This document shows positions 1 to 9,093 of a stretch of 64,000 nt of DNA, one piece after another. Each line of letters begins with the position of its first letter. The stretch's first letter is position 1. A model generated the notes under the pieces. It ran no database searches. It had not been told where the DNA came from and was given only the letters and a program-made list of their open reading frames with translations. Source of the stretch: JANWKA01 sp035533815 (lineage in GTDB: Bacteria > Bacteroidota > Bacteroidia > Chitinophagales > Chitinophagaceae); the NCBI GenBank assembly GCA_035533815.1, contig DATLTB010000113.1:22626-86625 (forward strand). Direction: 5' to 3'. A program made the position numbers and the translations under genes.

Positions 1-546
1 CAACTATTACTTAGTAAAATACAACTCGTGTTATTTTATAATCCTCGATTTATCGGCTTTCTTTGCCCCCTTTAAGGTGATGTGCAGGCGGAAAGTTAAA
101 CCCCTGGAAAATTTATGCACCAGATTTCCCGATATCCTATTGCAGGCATTGATCAGGGAATTATTCCCTTTCATCCCAGTTTAGGGAATCCCCTGGCCAG
201 CACCTTCCAGGTAATCCGGCGATGGCGGAACTGGGTAAATGGGCCAAATCCCGCGGGCTGCCTCCTGGGTTCTTCAGGCAGCATTTCCGGGAAACTCACC
301 TGGAGTATTTATATCCTCAAAAAATATTCCCTCAAGCCAAAGGCTCCTGTCTGATCCAGGTTCCGGCCGTCTTTGCCGGAACCCTTCTTCCCTGTTTTTC
401 TCAGGCTGGTACTATCCCCTGACCCTCCCGCTGTTAATATGACCGGGCAAATCATTGCCTGCATGTTATCTGGAATGGAAGGAGAATGGAAAAACCCCAG
501 GATGGTCATTTGCTAGTCTGTATCACCCAATCCTAAAACTCATCCC
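1..546. other. Intergenic region upstream of susC
   Basis: No gene is supported here. Short open frames on both strands lack a start context, a signal peptide or a recognisable motif. The only structured element is a GC-rich hairpin near 359-383. The last 150 bases before the susC start probably carry its promoter and leader, but no clear TAnnTTTG box is seen. No anti-sigma (FecR-like) or ECF sigma gene precedes susC inside the window. Confidence 0.6.
359..383 (+). terminator. Candidate rho-independent terminator
   Basis: A perfect 9-bp stem (GGTTCCGGC paired with GCCGGAACC) encloses a 7-nt loop and is followed by the pyrimidine-rich run CTTCTTCCCTGTTTTTCTC on the plus strand. It would end a plus-strand transcript coming from upstream of the window and insulate susC. 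The T-run starts late, so termination strength is uncertain. Confidence 0.45.
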
Positions 547-3500
547 ATGAATACATGTCTATTTACTATCCCGGAACGCAGGCTAACCCGATACCTGATT
601 GGTCGGATCCTCCCTTATGCTGCCTGCTTACTGGTATGGGGGCTGGGAAGCGGTGTAAATGCCAGCGGAATGCTACGCAGAGATAGTTTGGAGCTCCACG
701 GAACTATCGTTTCTTCCCGCACCCACCTGCCCTTGAAAGGAGCCACCCTGACCATCCTGGAAACCGGGGCTCAAACCACCTCGGATGCCGGAGGCCGATT
801 TCAGCTGACCACCTCAGTATCCAACGGACACCTGCGGATCAGTTATGTCGGATACGATTCTCAGATCATTTCTTTTAACCGGCATTCTCCGGCTGTTATT
901 CGGGTAGCGCTGAACCAGGGAGGTAACCCGCTGAAGGAAGTGGTCGTTTCTACTGGGTACCAGACCCTTGCCATACAGCGCACCACCGGGTCATTCACTG
1001 AAATGGATCAGTCCCTCTTCAACCGCCGGGTTTCCCCCGATGTGATCAGCCGGCTGGAAGGAGTGACCAGCGGACTGCTTTTTAACCATAATGCCGGGAG
1101 TGCAGTCAATGACCTCAGCATCCGCGGCATGAGCACCATCTTTGCCAACGACCAGCCTTTGATCATCGTGGATAATTTTCCCTTTAGCGGCGATATCAAC
1201 GATATCAATCCCAATGATGTAGAAAGTATAACCGTGCTCAAGGATGCTGCAGCTGCCGCGATCTGGGGTGCCAGGGCTGGTAATGGAGTCATCGTCATCA
1301 CCACCAAGAAAGGACATTTCAACACCCCGTTGCGGGTATCGCTCAACGCCAATATCACCGTCGGCCAGGAGCCTGATCTGTTTTCAATCCCCACCCTTTC
1401 CTCCGCCGATTTCATCAATACGGAAGAAATGCTGTATAACCAGGGTTATTATCAATATGCCGAATATTCCTTTGACCAGGAACCCCTTACCCCGGTGGTG
1501 GAATTGCTGATCGCTGAAACTAATGGCACCATCGACTCTGCATCAGCAAACAGCCAGATCAATGCCCTGAAAAATATTGATGTCCGCCGGGATTTTGAAA
1601 AATATTTTTACCGCAGGAGTCTGGATCAGCAATATTCGGTGAACCTGAGCGGAGGATCTGCCCGCCAGCAGTATTATCTTTCTGCTGGCTATGATAATGA
1701 TCAGCTGAACCTGGTGGGAAACGGCTATGCCCGGAAAACGATCCAGGCCACCGACAATTATGAATTGTTGAAAAACAGGCTGTCCATCCGGTCCGGATTC
1801 TATTACACGGAAAGTCTGACCACCGACAATAATCCGGGTTACGGTGGAATTGATTTCTCCCCCGGGGTTCCCCTTTATCCATATGCCCAGCTGGCAGGGG
1901 CTGCAGGCAATCCCCTTCCTGTGGTGCATGATTATAATACCCCTTTTGTTCAGTCCGCTCCCGGACAGGGACTGCTGGATTGGTCCTATTCTCCCCTGGA
2001 AGAACTCAAACTGGCAGCCAATACGGTCCATCAGTCGGACTACCGGATCAACCTGGGTGCCAGGTATACCTTTTCTCCTTCCATTAATGGACAGGTATTA
2101 TACCAGTATGAGAACTTGTCCAGCCAGGGAAATAATCTGTACAGTCAGCAGACCTATCTGACCCGGAATCTCATCAATTCCTATACCCAGGTTAACCCGG
2201 ATAGTTCCCTGAGCATGCCGATACCCCAGGGAGCCATCCTGGACGGAAACCAGGGTTCTACCATCAGCTGGAATTTCCGGAGCCAGCTGAATTTTAATCA
2301 CCGTTGGGCAGCCCATGAACTGCAGGTCCTGGCTGGTTTCGAATCGATGGAATCCGGGTCCAATGCGGCGGATTACCGGCTTTATGGTTATGATCCCTTG
2401 CATGCCACCAGCCAGCCCGTGGATTATATCACGCAGTTTCCGATGTATTATGATCCTTATGAAACCTATACAATCCCTTATGTAAATGACAGGAGTTCCC
2501 TGACCAACCGGTTTGAGTCTTTTTTCACCAATGCAGTGTATACCTATAAGGATCAATATATCCTTTCGGGAAGTGCCAGACGTGATCTGTCCAATATATT
2601 CGGAGTCAATGCCAACCTTCGGGGAGTGCCGCTTTGGTCCGCAGGCGCAGCGTGGATCCTCTCCAAAGCATCTTTTTACCACTCCCGGTTCCTGCCCCTG
2701 CTCAAGGGGAGGCTGACCTATGGATACAGCGGCAACCTGGACAATAATGTCACCGCCTATACCACGGCAAAGACAGCATCCCAGGTAAATTACTTTGCCG
2801 GTCAACCCTATGAAACCATCATCAATCCCCCGGATCCGGACCTCAGTTGGGAAAAAGACCAGATGATCAATCTGGGTATGGACTTCGCGACCCGTAAAGG
2901 GAGGATCTCCGGTTCCCTGGATTATTATTTTAAGCAGGGGCTCAACCTGATTGCCTTCACTCCGGCTGCCCCCTCCACCGGCTTTACCCAATTTCAGGGA
3001 AATTCAGCCAGTAGCCGGGGCCATGGCTTTGACCTGGTGCTCAACACGCGGAACCTGGACGGACCCCTGAAATGGATGACCCAACTTTTGCTGACCCATG
3101 TCACTGATGTCGTGACCAGGTATCAGGAGCAGGTCTCTGCCATTCAATATGCAGAATTCGCTTCAGGCACTGCGATCATTCCGCTTCAGGGCAGGGCGGT
3201 TTATTCCCTGTACAGTTTCCGATGGGCCGGCCTGGACCCGCTTACCGGAGATCCCCGGGGCTATTACCAGGGCCAAATCAGTGAGGATTATGTAAATATG
3301 GTGAACAAGACCGCCCCCGACAGCATGGTGTACGATGGTCCAGCCCGACCTACTGTTTATGGCTCCCTGCGCAATTCCTTTTCCTGGAAAGGATTTTCCC
3401 TCTCCGCCAATATTAGTTTCGAATTTGGCTATTATTTCCGGAAAAGCTCAATCAACTATACCCAGTTACTCAGCGGGCAAGGCGGAAATCCGGATTTTGA

Positions 3501-3825
3501 CAAACGCTGGCAGAAACCTGGCGATGAAAAATACACCAATGTGCCTTCCATGCCCGCTCAGATCAATTCCAACCGGGACCTTTTCTATCTGTATTCCCAG
3601 GCCCTGGTGGAAAAAGGGGATAATATCCGGCTTCAGGATATCAGCCTGTCCTATGACCTGGACAGGGTGGAATGGAAGAAGCTGCCTTTTTCCCATATTC
3701 AATTATATGCGTACCTCAATAACCTCGGAATACTCTGGAGCGCCAATAAAGATGGACTGGACCCAGATTACCTGTATTTGAAACCATCCAGATCCATTTC
3801 CCTGGGGATGCGGGTGAACTTCTAA
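547..3825 (+). CDS. SusC/RagA-family TonB-linked outer membrane transporter
   Basis: This is a 1092-residue outer-membrane active transporter of the SusC type, which imports oligomers across the outer membrane with a SusD partner and TonB energy. Residues 1-40 contain a basic stretch and a hydrophobic segment, consistent with a signal peptide. Residues about 48-125 are a carboxypeptidase-regulatory-like beta-sandwich (GATLTILETG, SYVGYDSQ). The TonB-box area EVVVSTGYQ lies at 131-139. The plug follows at about 140-255 and carries the SusC signatures LSIRGMSTI and ITVLKDAAAAAIWGARAGNG. The rest is barrel, ending in VNF with a terminal aromatic residue as outer-membrane barrels do. There is no STN (secretin/TonB N-terminal) domain, so direct anti-sigma signalling is unlikely. 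The gene is 15 bases from the susD gene. The substrate cannot be told because no glycosidase or peptidase sits beside the pair. Confidence 0.95.
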   Translation: MNTCLFTIPERRLTRYLIGRILPYAACLLVWGLGSGVNASGMLRRDSLELHGTIVSSRTHLPLKGATLTILETGAQTTSDAGGRFQLTTSVSNGHLRISYVGYDSQIISFNRHSPAVIRVALNQGGNPLKEVVVSTGYQTLAIQRTTGSFTEMDQSLFNRRVSPDVISRLEGVTSGLLFNHNAGSAVNDLSIRGMSTIFANDQPLIIVDNFPFSGDINDINPNDVESITVLKDAAAAAIWGARAGNGVIVITTKKGHFNTPLRVSLNANITVGQEPDLFSIPTLSSADFINTEEMLYNQGYYQYAEYSFDQEPLTPVVELLIAETNGTIDSASANSQINALKNIDVRRDFEKYFYRRSLDQQYSVNLSGGSARQQYYLSAGYDNDQLNLVGNGYARKTIQATDNYELLKNRLSIRSGFYYTESLTTDNNPGYGGIDFSPGVPLYPYAQLAGAAGNPLPVVHDYNTPFVQSAPGQGLLDWSYSPLEELKLAANTVHQSDYRINLGARYTFSPSINGQVLYQYENLSSQGNNLYSQQTYLTRNLINSYTQVNPDSSLSMPIPQGAILDGNQGSTISWNFRSQLNFNHRWAAHELQVLAGFESMESGSNAADYRLYGYDPLHATSQPVDYITQFPMYYDPYETYTIPYVNDRSSLTNRFESFFTNAVYTYKDQYILSGSARRDLSNIFGVNANLRGVPLWSAGAAWILSKASFYHSRFLPLLKGRLTYGYSGNLDNNVTAYTTAKTASQVNYFAGQPYETIINPPDPDLSWEKDQMINLGMDFATRKGRISGSLDYYFKQGLNLIAFTPAAPSTGFTQFQGNSASSRGHGFDLVLNTRNLDGPLKWMTQLLLTHVTDVVTRYQEQVSAIQYAEFASGTAIIPLQGRAVYSLYSFRWAGLDPLTGDPRGYYQGQISEDYVNMVNKTAPDSMVYDGPARPTVYGSLRNSFSWKGFSLSANISFEFGYYFRKSSINYTQLLSGQGGNPDFDKRWQKPGDEKYTNVPSMPAQINSNRDLFYLYSQALVEKGDNIRLQDISLSYDLDRVEWKKLPFSHIQLYAYLNNLGILWSANKDGLDPDYLYLKPSRSISLGMRVNF

Positions 3826-3840
3826 CTGAAAAAAAATAAT

Positions 3841-5196
3841 ATGAAAAAGATCATCCTTTTCTCGATGGGGCTTGCCCTGGTTGGATTAAATGGTTGCAAA
3901 AAGGAATTCCTGGATATCCGGTCTTCCGACGCCCTGGTGGTACCTGTAACCCTCAGTGATTTCCAACAGCTGCTCAGCAATGAACAGGTCTTCAATATTA
4001 CTCCTGCGCTGGGTGAACTGGGCAGTGACGATTATTATACCACCGCCCAAAACCTGGAAGCCGCCTATACAGTTCAGGAAAGAAACGGGTATACCTGGGC
4101 CCAGGATGTGTACGAAGGTGCCCCTGTCTCAGACTGGAATATTCCCTATGAACAGGTATTTTACGCCAATGTGGTCCTGGCTGGCCTGGCCTCCCTACCC
4201 GCCGACACGTCGACCCGCACCGAGCAGCAACAGCTCACCGGTATTGCGCTGTTCGACCGGGCATTTGCCTTTTACAATCTGGCCATTACCTTCTGTGCTC
4301 CATATCATCCTGATTCTGCAGCCATACAGTGGGGGATCCCCATCCGCCTCAGTGCGGATATCAATACCAAATCTGTTCGTGGAACCCTTGCACAGACTTT
4401 TGCCCAGGTGATCAAGGACCTGGATGCAGCCCTTCCCCTTCTTCCGGTCAATACCCCTATAAAGACTTTCCCCTGCAAGGCGGCTGCCTATGGGTTGCTA
4501 GCCAGGATATATCTGGATATGCAGCAATATACCCAGGCAGGAAATGAGGCGGATTCCGCTTTACAGCTCAACAGTACCCTGATGGATTACAATCAGCTCA
4601 ATCTTTCGGCTACCTACCCTTTTGTAAAATTCAACCCTGAGGTTCTTTTTGAAAGCGAGCTGATCTCCTACGGCATTTTTTATTCCAGCCTCACTATGAT
4701 TGACTCCACCCTTTACCAGAGTTATGATACCAATGACCTGAGGCGTACCGCCTTTTTCCTGACCCGCCAGGGCCGCCTGAATTTTAAAGGAACCTATTCA
4801 GGGGTACATACCCGGTTCGCCGGAATTGCGACCGATGAAATGTACCTGATTCGGGCAGAATGTCAGGCCCGCCAGGGTAATGTATCCGCCGCCCTAAGCG
4901 ATCTCAATACCTTAAGGATAAACCGGTATAAAACCGGCAGCTTTCTGCCAGACAGTGCTTCTTCTCCCACCCAAGCCCTGTCCCTGGTCCTGGCGGAAAG
5001 GAGAAAGGAGCTGGTGTTCCGTGGAATCCGCTGGAATGATCTGCGGCGGCTGAACCAGGATTCCCGGTTTGCCATCACCCTGGAACGGGTTGTCAGCGGA
5101 CAGTCCTTTACCCTTCCTCCGAACGATCCTCGCTATACCTGGCCAATACCCATCGGCGAGATTCAGCTCAGCGGGATCCCTCAGAATCCCAGGTAA
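3841..5196 (+). CDS. SusD/RagB-family nutrient-binding outer membrane lipoprotein
   Basis: This 451-residue lipoprotein is the surface lid and substrate-binding partner of the adjacent SusC protein. The start gives a short signal peptide ending in the lipobox LNGC, so the mature protein begins at Cys19. It is followed by KKEFLDI, the usual post-lipobox pattern of SusD proteins. The N-terminal helical region is SusD-like (TLSDFQQLLSN, FYANVVLAGL). The C-terminal part has the typical DEMYLIRAECQARQGN helix, a TPR-like element, and the RRKELVFRGIRWNDLRRLN segment. Its length is at the short end for SusD proteins (often 480-600 aa). It is co-transcribed with the upstream gene and followed by a hairpin at 5244-5265. 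Confidence 0.94.
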   Translation: MKKIILFSMGLALVGLNGCKKEFLDIRSSDALVVPVTLSDFQQLLSNEQVFNITPALGELGSDDYYTTAQNLEAAYTVQERNGYTWAQDVYEGAPVSDWNIPYEQVFYANVVLAGLASLPADTSTRTEQQQLTGIALFDRAFAFYNLAITFCAPYHPDSAAIQWGIPIRLSADINTKSVRGTLAQTFAQVIKDLDAALPLLPVNTPIKTFPCKAAAYGLLARIYLDMQQYTQAGNEADSALQLNSTLMDYNQLNLSATYPFVKFNPEVLFESELISYGIFYSSLTMIDSTLYQSYDTNDLRRTAFFLTRQGRLNFKGTYSGVHTRFAGIATDEMYLIRAECQARQGNVSAALSDLNTLRINRYKTGSFLPDSASSPTQALSLVLAERRKELVFRGIRWNDLRRLNQDSRFAITLERVVSGQSFTLPPNDPRYTWPIPIGEIQLSGIPQNPR

Positions 5197-5243
5197 AAAT
5201 ATTTCATCGATCTACCGATTTTACAGATTGGATTTTGGTTTCC

Positions 5244-5265
5244 GGCCGGGTATTCCTACCCGGCC
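5244..5265 (+). terminator. Hairpin terminator candidate after susD
   Basis: A perfect 9-bp GC-rich stem (GGCCGGGTA paired with TACCCGGCC) with loop TTCC lies 48 bases after the susD stop. Only a short TTCCT follows, so classical U-run termination is weak. It may act as a 3' stabiliser or a rho-assisted terminator for the susCD transcript. Confidence 0.5.
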
Positions 5266-5478
5266 TTCCTATGCTGATCATATTACCCATCTATTGCCCA
5301 TCCTGTCCAGGCAAAAGCAAAATAGGGATAATAAATCCTGTACCTGTCGCCTGATGACTATCTCTCCGGAGAGTTCCATACAGCCTCCTAAATCCTATCC
5401 AGGAAGGACAGGTTAAAAATTTTAGGAAATAAAAAAATACATTTACTATTTTTAACATAAATTGTTTTAACTGATTTA

Positions 5479-5757
5479 ATGAGGTTGCAGAAAATTGACA
5501 TTAATCCGGTACGGTCTATTGCCCGTACCATTGACTTTGACATTACCGGGGCATTTTATCATGTGTTTGGTTTGGGGAAAAAACGATTGCCGCGGATTGA
5601 TCTTTCTTCAATCCGGGTGAATTTGGGGTTTACCATCAACCTTTTAATAGGTGGGATTGGATCAATAATATATCGCTTTTCATCATTTTCGTTGACTTTA
5701 ATCAATGTGTTGATGGGATCCGACAACTTTTCCCGGATAAAAAATACTCAGGAGTAA
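5479..5757 (+). CDS. Hypothetical small protein (uncertain)
   Basis: An open frame of 92 residues starts at ATG 5479. The product would be basic at its N-terminus and would contain a hydrophobic stretch near residues 48-80 (FTINLLIGGIGSIIYRF), so a membrane-associated protein is possible. The DNA holds two direct copies of TTGACATTA followed closely by CCGG, and an inverted repeat GGTACGG/CCGTACC, which may mean it is a repeat-bearing intergenic region. No family is recognised. Base composition is lower in GC than the flanking genes. Coding status is doubtful. Confidence 0.25.
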   Translation: MRLQKIDINPVRSIARTIDFDITGAFYHVFGLGKKRLPRIDLSSIRVNLGFTINLLIGGIGSIIYRFSSFSLTLINVLMGSDNFSRIKNTQE

Positions 5758-5880
5758 AAGTTTTGCCCATTAAGCCGGATAGCTGGGGAGAACTGTGCTT
5801 TATTATAGATCAATCAGCTGTGTTTTTGTATTTTACCCTATTTTAAAAAAAACCTTTTTATCAGTAAAAAATGATTGAAA

Positions 5881-5885
5881 AGGAG
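5881..5885 (+). promoter_or_regulatory. Strong Shine-Dalgarno sequence
   Basis: AGGAG, within AAAAGGAGA, lies 8 bases before the ATG at 5894. Bacteroidota generally do not use strong Shine-Dalgarno sites, and almost no other gene in this window has one. It therefore supports real translation of the small ORF 5894-6004. Confidence 0.55.
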
Positions 5886-5893
5886 ATTTTTAT

Positions 5894-6004
5894 ATGACAA
5901 AAATTGATGTGGATGATCATAGCCGGGAAATAAAGCAGGGAAACGATTGTCGGAATCTCTTCAGTTTACCTTTCTTTCTGAAAACATTTAACCCATGGAA
6001 GTAA
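5894..6004 (+). CDS. Possible 36-aa leader peptide of prsW-like gene
   Basis: A 36-codon open frame begins at ATG 5894 after a strong AGGAG site and stops at TAA 6002-6004, so it overlaps the first 10 bases of the protease gene in another frame. The predicted peptide starts MTKIDVDDHSREIKQG and ends FFLKTFNPWK; it has no signal peptide and resembles no family I know. The overlap geometry is that of translational coupling or a leader ORF. Existence rests only on the Shine-Dalgarno and the overlap. A chance ORF cannot be excluded. Confidence 0.4.
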   Translation: MTKIDVDDHSREIKQGNDCRNLFSLPFFLKTFNPWK

Positions 6005-7323
6005 CCAATGTCCAAAAAAAAGATGTCTACCTGGAGTGCATTGCAGGAAAGGACTTTCAGTACTGTTTTTCCGTGGGTGATCAACCGGTCACCATGGGTC
6101 ATATTTCCGGTAACCCTAAGCAGGCAGTGAAAGTACTTTCTCCGGGCCAGGGATTTGTGATTTTTTCCAGCGAAATAGGCAAGATCCTTTTTGATGCTGA
6201 TTCCTGCCAGGTCCCTGTTTTCCTGAATAACCGGGAAGTCAAAAAAGGAGAAATCCTCGATCATGATTTACTGCGTATCAATGATTCCATATGGCGAACC
6301 AGAAAAGATATTCCTGCAGGCAAGATATCTTCCGGAATGATGGACCGGTTAAACGGACTGATTGGGCTGGAACAATTGCATGATTTCAAATTGGGAAATA
6401 TTTTTTCAGAGGTATTTAAAAAGCATACTACGGAAGAAATGGAGGCGCAGCTGATCACAGGGACCTCGGGGCATACCCCCTATCTGGATAATCTGGAGAT
6501 CGGATGGGGTAAACCTTGGCTGTTTGCCAGGATGCTGGGCATTTCGGCGGCACTGGCTTTTATTCTATATGCAGGTTATATCATGTTCTCCAATGCCAAC
6601 CTGGTTCCCGGGCTTATTTTCATAGGATCATTTGCAGTCCCCCTTTCCACCATGATTTTCTTCCTGGAAATGAATATTCCCCGGAATGTATCCATATTCA
6701 TGTTGATACAGTTACTTTTTGTCGGAGGTATTGCTTCCTTGTTTGTCGCCCTGGTATTTTATAGCAAATTCAATTTCTTCACTACCTACCTGGGAGCTTC
6801 TGCAGCAGGGATTATTGAAGAATCCGCCAAGTTGCTGATCGTCATCCTACTTGTCGGGAAATCCAAACGGTTCCGATGGATTCTGAACGGACTTTTATTT
6901 GGAGCTGCTGTGGGGACGGGATTCGGGGCATTTGAAAGTGCAGGTTACGCTTTCCGTATCATCGTCACCTCAGGCATGGCTCAGGGTGTGAATAACATCA
7001 TCACCCGCGGATTGCTCGCCCCGTTTATGCATGTCGTCTGGACCGCCAATGTAGCCGCAGCATTATGGCTCGTAAAAGAGGATAAACCATTCAAGTGGGA
7101 TATGTTGAAAGAGCCTGCCTTTTTAAGGATCATGATCTCCATGATGGCTGTGCATATGATTTGGAATGCCCCCTTTTCCTTAATGCGGTTACCCTTCAAC
7201 CTGGACCTGAAGTACCTTATCCTGGGTGTTATAGCATGGGTGATCTGTTTCCGCCTGATCCAGGCAGGATTAAAACAACTCAACCAGGCCCGGCAACCGG
7301 CCCTACCCCCAATTACCGTATAG
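5995..7323 (+). CDS. FHA-like domain / PrsW-family intramembrane protease fusion
   Basis: A 442-residue membrane protein. The C-terminal half (about 175-430) is a PrsW-type putative glutamic intramembrane protease with several membrane helices. It keeps the family motifs EESAK (275-279), FGAFES (310-315), a histidine in APFMHVVWT (H346) and a second in VHMIWN (about 391). The N-terminal ~105 residues are soluble and look like a degenerate FHA (phosphothreonine-binding) domain, since the segment VFLNNREVKKGEILDHDLL plus RINDSIW matches the FHA C-terminal strand pattern. The classical GR and SxxH phosphothreonine residues are not obvious. Residues 110-160 are a helical linker. PrsW proteins cleave membrane substrates such as anti-sigma factors; the substrate here is unknown. 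The gene may be translationally coupled to the ORF at 5894. Confidence 0.85.
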   Translation: MEVTNVQKKDVYLECIAGKDFQYCFSVGDQPVTMGHISGNPKQAVKVLSPGQGFVIFSSEIGKILFDADSCQVPVFLNNREVKKGEILDHDLLRINDSIWRTRKDIPAGKISSGMMDRLNGLIGLEQLHDFKLGNIFSEVFKKHTTEEMEAQLITGTSGHTPYLDNLEIGWGKPWLFARMLGISAALAFILYAGYIMFSNANLVPGLIFIGSFAVPLSTMIFFLEMNIPRNVSIFMLIQLLFVGGIASLFVALVFYSKFNFFTTYLGASAAGIIEESAKLLIVILLVGKSKRFRWILNGLLFGAAVGTGFGAFESAGYAFRIIVTSGMAQGVNNIITRGLLAPFMHVVWTANVAAALWLVKEDKPFKWDMLKEPAFLRIMISMMAVHMIWNAPFSLMRLPFNLDLKYLILGVIAWVICFRLIQAGLKQLNQARQPALPPITV

Positions 7324-7481
7324 CCCAATCTGGGCATGACTGATTAATGGTTTCGCTGTGAACCTTATGGTCGGTATCCTTTAACGGCGGTGAATGGAGA
7401 ATGGGGAATGAAGACTTCCTGAACTCCGGCACAATCCATGAATCTCCGGATGCAGGTAAAGTAAAAAAGCTACTTCTTTAC

Positions 7482-7595
7482 TTATTGCTTTTCCTTCAGC
7501 CTGTTTACTTCTCTCCCCTCCAGGACCGTGTGAATCAGGAAAGCGGAGATTAATACCAGAACAGAAGCCAGCACAATAATATCCTGTATTGACAT
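7482..7595 (-). CDS. Possible single-pass membrane microprotein (37 aa)
   Basis: Reading the minus strand from ATG 7595 to TAA 7482 gives 37 residues with a clean architecture. A short polar N-terminus (MSIQD) precedes about 18 hydrophobic residues (IIVLASVLVLISAFLIH) and a charged C-terminus (EGREVNRLKEKQ). This is the layout of many real bacterial single-pass microproteins. No Shine-Dalgarno is present, which is normal in this phylum. No family is recognised and chance is possible. Confidence 0.35.
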   Translation of the reverse strand: MSIQDIIVLASVLVLISAFLIHTVLEGREVNRLKEKQ

Positions 7596-7719
7596 GCAGG
7601 TTTTTAATTGTTGAAGGTACATGGAATATCCGGGGGGTTAATCCCTATTTATCCACAAGAAATCCCCAGGAGAATGCCATATATCTCATTAAATCCCTGT
7701 CTTTTATGTTACCGGCAAG

Positions 7720-7727
7720 TATATTTG
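7720..7727 (+). promoter_or_regulatory. TAnnTTTG -7 box upstream of MFS transporter
   Basis: TATATTTG matches the Bacteroidota primary-sigma -7 consensus TAnnTTTG and lies 58 bases before the transporter start. The -33 element at the expected spacing is poor (CCTG). Confidence 0.45.
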
Positions 7728-7785
7728 CAAACGCCCCCTGAGATGGTCTTTACACCTGAATCCGTTTAATTCAATTCCAGGACTT

Positions 7786-9084
7786 ATGGAAGAGCTGAAA
7801 AAGTCCGGCAGATACCGTTGGAAAATACTTTCCATGTTGTTTTTTGCCACCACCATAAATTATATGGACCGTAGTATCATGGGAGTTCTCGGACCGACTT
7901 TGCAGAAATATGTATTTCACTGGACTAATATTCAGTATAGTTATATTACGAATGCCTTTATGGTGGCTTATGCTTCAGGATTGCTGATCATGGGCGGAAT
8001 AATCGACAGGATCGGCACCAGGCTGGGTTATGCTATTTCGATTGCTATCTGGAGCTTTTTCAGCCTTTTACATACCTTGATCACCAGGTCCATGGGCTGG
8101 ATTGGTTTTGTCTTTACGCGGTTTGGCCTGGGATTCGGGGAATCCGGTAATTTTCCCGCCTGCATCAAAACTGTCGGGGAATGGTTTCCGGTGAAGGAAC
8201 GGGCTTTTGCGACCGGAATCTTTAATGCAGGGAGCAATGTAGGGGCAATATTTGCCCCGCTCATCATTCCCCTTTTTGTGGCCAATAATGGCAAACACTG
8301 GCAATATGCATTCTGCATCACATTCATCTTCAGTCTCACCTGGCTGATATGCTGGCTGAAAATCTATAAAAAACCGGAGAGCCATCCTAAAGTCAGTTCC
8401 CGGGAACTGGAGTATATCGTCGGGGATTCCAGTCTAGAATCCCCGGCAAAGATTGCCTGGATTCAGGTCATTTTCCTAAAGGAAACATGGGCTTTTGCCA
8501 TAGCAAAAATAACAGATGCTGCCTGGTGGTTTTATTTGTTCTGGGGCAGCTTTTTCCTGCATGCCCAGTTCGGGCTGAACCTTCAGGGCCTGGCTTTACC
8601 GCTGATTATCATTTATGTGATTGCAGATGCAGGAAGTATTTCCGGAGGATGGCTTTCTTCCCATTTCATTAAACGGGGATGGACAGTCAATAAATCCAGA
8701 AAAATAACCTTATTGATCTGTGCTTTGATCATCCTGCCGGTGATATTTGCCACACAAACCAAAAATGAATGGATATCTGTGCTGCTGATCGGAATTGCAG
8801 CGGGAGGCCACCAGGCCTGGTCTGCTAATGTCTTTACCCTGGTTTCAGATATTTTCCCTAAAAAAGCGACTGCCTCCGTGGTGGGTATCGGAGGAATGGT
8901 AGGTGCAATTGCCAGTATAATCGCCAATTTTTCCCTTGGCCGGATTTTGGACAGTTACGGTAAATCCGGTTATTTCTTTGCATTCCTGATTGTCGGCAGT
9001 GTATACCTGGTCACTCTTTTCATTGTTCACCTCATCCTGCCGGTGATAGAACCCCTGAACGAGGACCTTTCTCATTATCGTTAA
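7786..9084 (+). CDS. MFS transporter, anion:cation symporter (hexuronate-type) family
   Basis: A 432-residue major facilitator protein with about 12 predicted membrane helices. The N-terminal motif INYMDRSIMG is the variant of INYLDR seen in ACS-family transporters such as ExuT. The segment RFGLGFGESGNFPACIKTVGEWFP is also typical of that group, as is GAIFAPLIIP. Known members import hexuronates, glucarate/galactarate or phosphate-linked anions with protons across the inner membrane. Substrate cannot be inferred here because no sugar-acid catabolic genes are adjacent. Likely monocistronic from the box at 7720. Confidence 0.88.
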   Translation: MEELKKSGRYRWKILSMLFFATTINYMDRSIMGVLGPTLQKYVFHWTNIQYSYITNAFMVAYASGLLIMGGIIDRIGTRLGYAISIAIWSFFSLLHTLITRSMGWIGFVFTRFGLGFGESGNFPACIKTVGEWFPVKERAFATGIFNAGSNVGAIFAPLIIPLFVANNGKHWQYAFCITFIFSLTWLICWLKIYKKPESHPKVSSRELEYIVGDSSLESPAKIAWIQVIFLKETWAFAIAKITDAAWWFYLFWGSFFLHAQFGLNLQGLALPLIIIYVIADAGSISGGWLSSHFIKRGWTVNKSRKITLLICALIILPVIFATQTKNEWISVLLIGIAAGGHQAWSANVFTLVSDIFPKKATASVVGIGGMVGAIASIIANFSLGRILDSYGKSGYFFAFLIVGSVYLVTLFIVHLILPVIEPLNEDLSHYR

Positions 9085-9093
9085 TGCCATTTT

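Larger units (their letters stand above)
7324..7785. other. Intergenic region with a possible microprotein and MFS promoter
   Basis: This 462-bp gap contains a possible 37-codon membrane microprotein on the minus strand (7482-7595) and a TAnnTTTG -7 box (7720-7727) for the transporter gene. No other feature is seen. Confidence 0.5.

Noticed and set aside
222..422. 66-codon frame upstream of susC
   Set aside because: Three overlapping frames of similar length exist here; none has a start context or known motif, and a hairpin interrupts the region.
1..546. Riboswitch in the susC leader
   Set aside because: The only structure is a simple hairpin with T-run; no conserved riboswitch core was recognised.
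2098..2991. 297-codon open frame on the minus strand inside susC
   Set aside because: It lies entirely antisense to a well-supported SusC gene and shows no domain, signal peptide or start context; long antisense frames are expected in GC-balanced, codon-biased genes.
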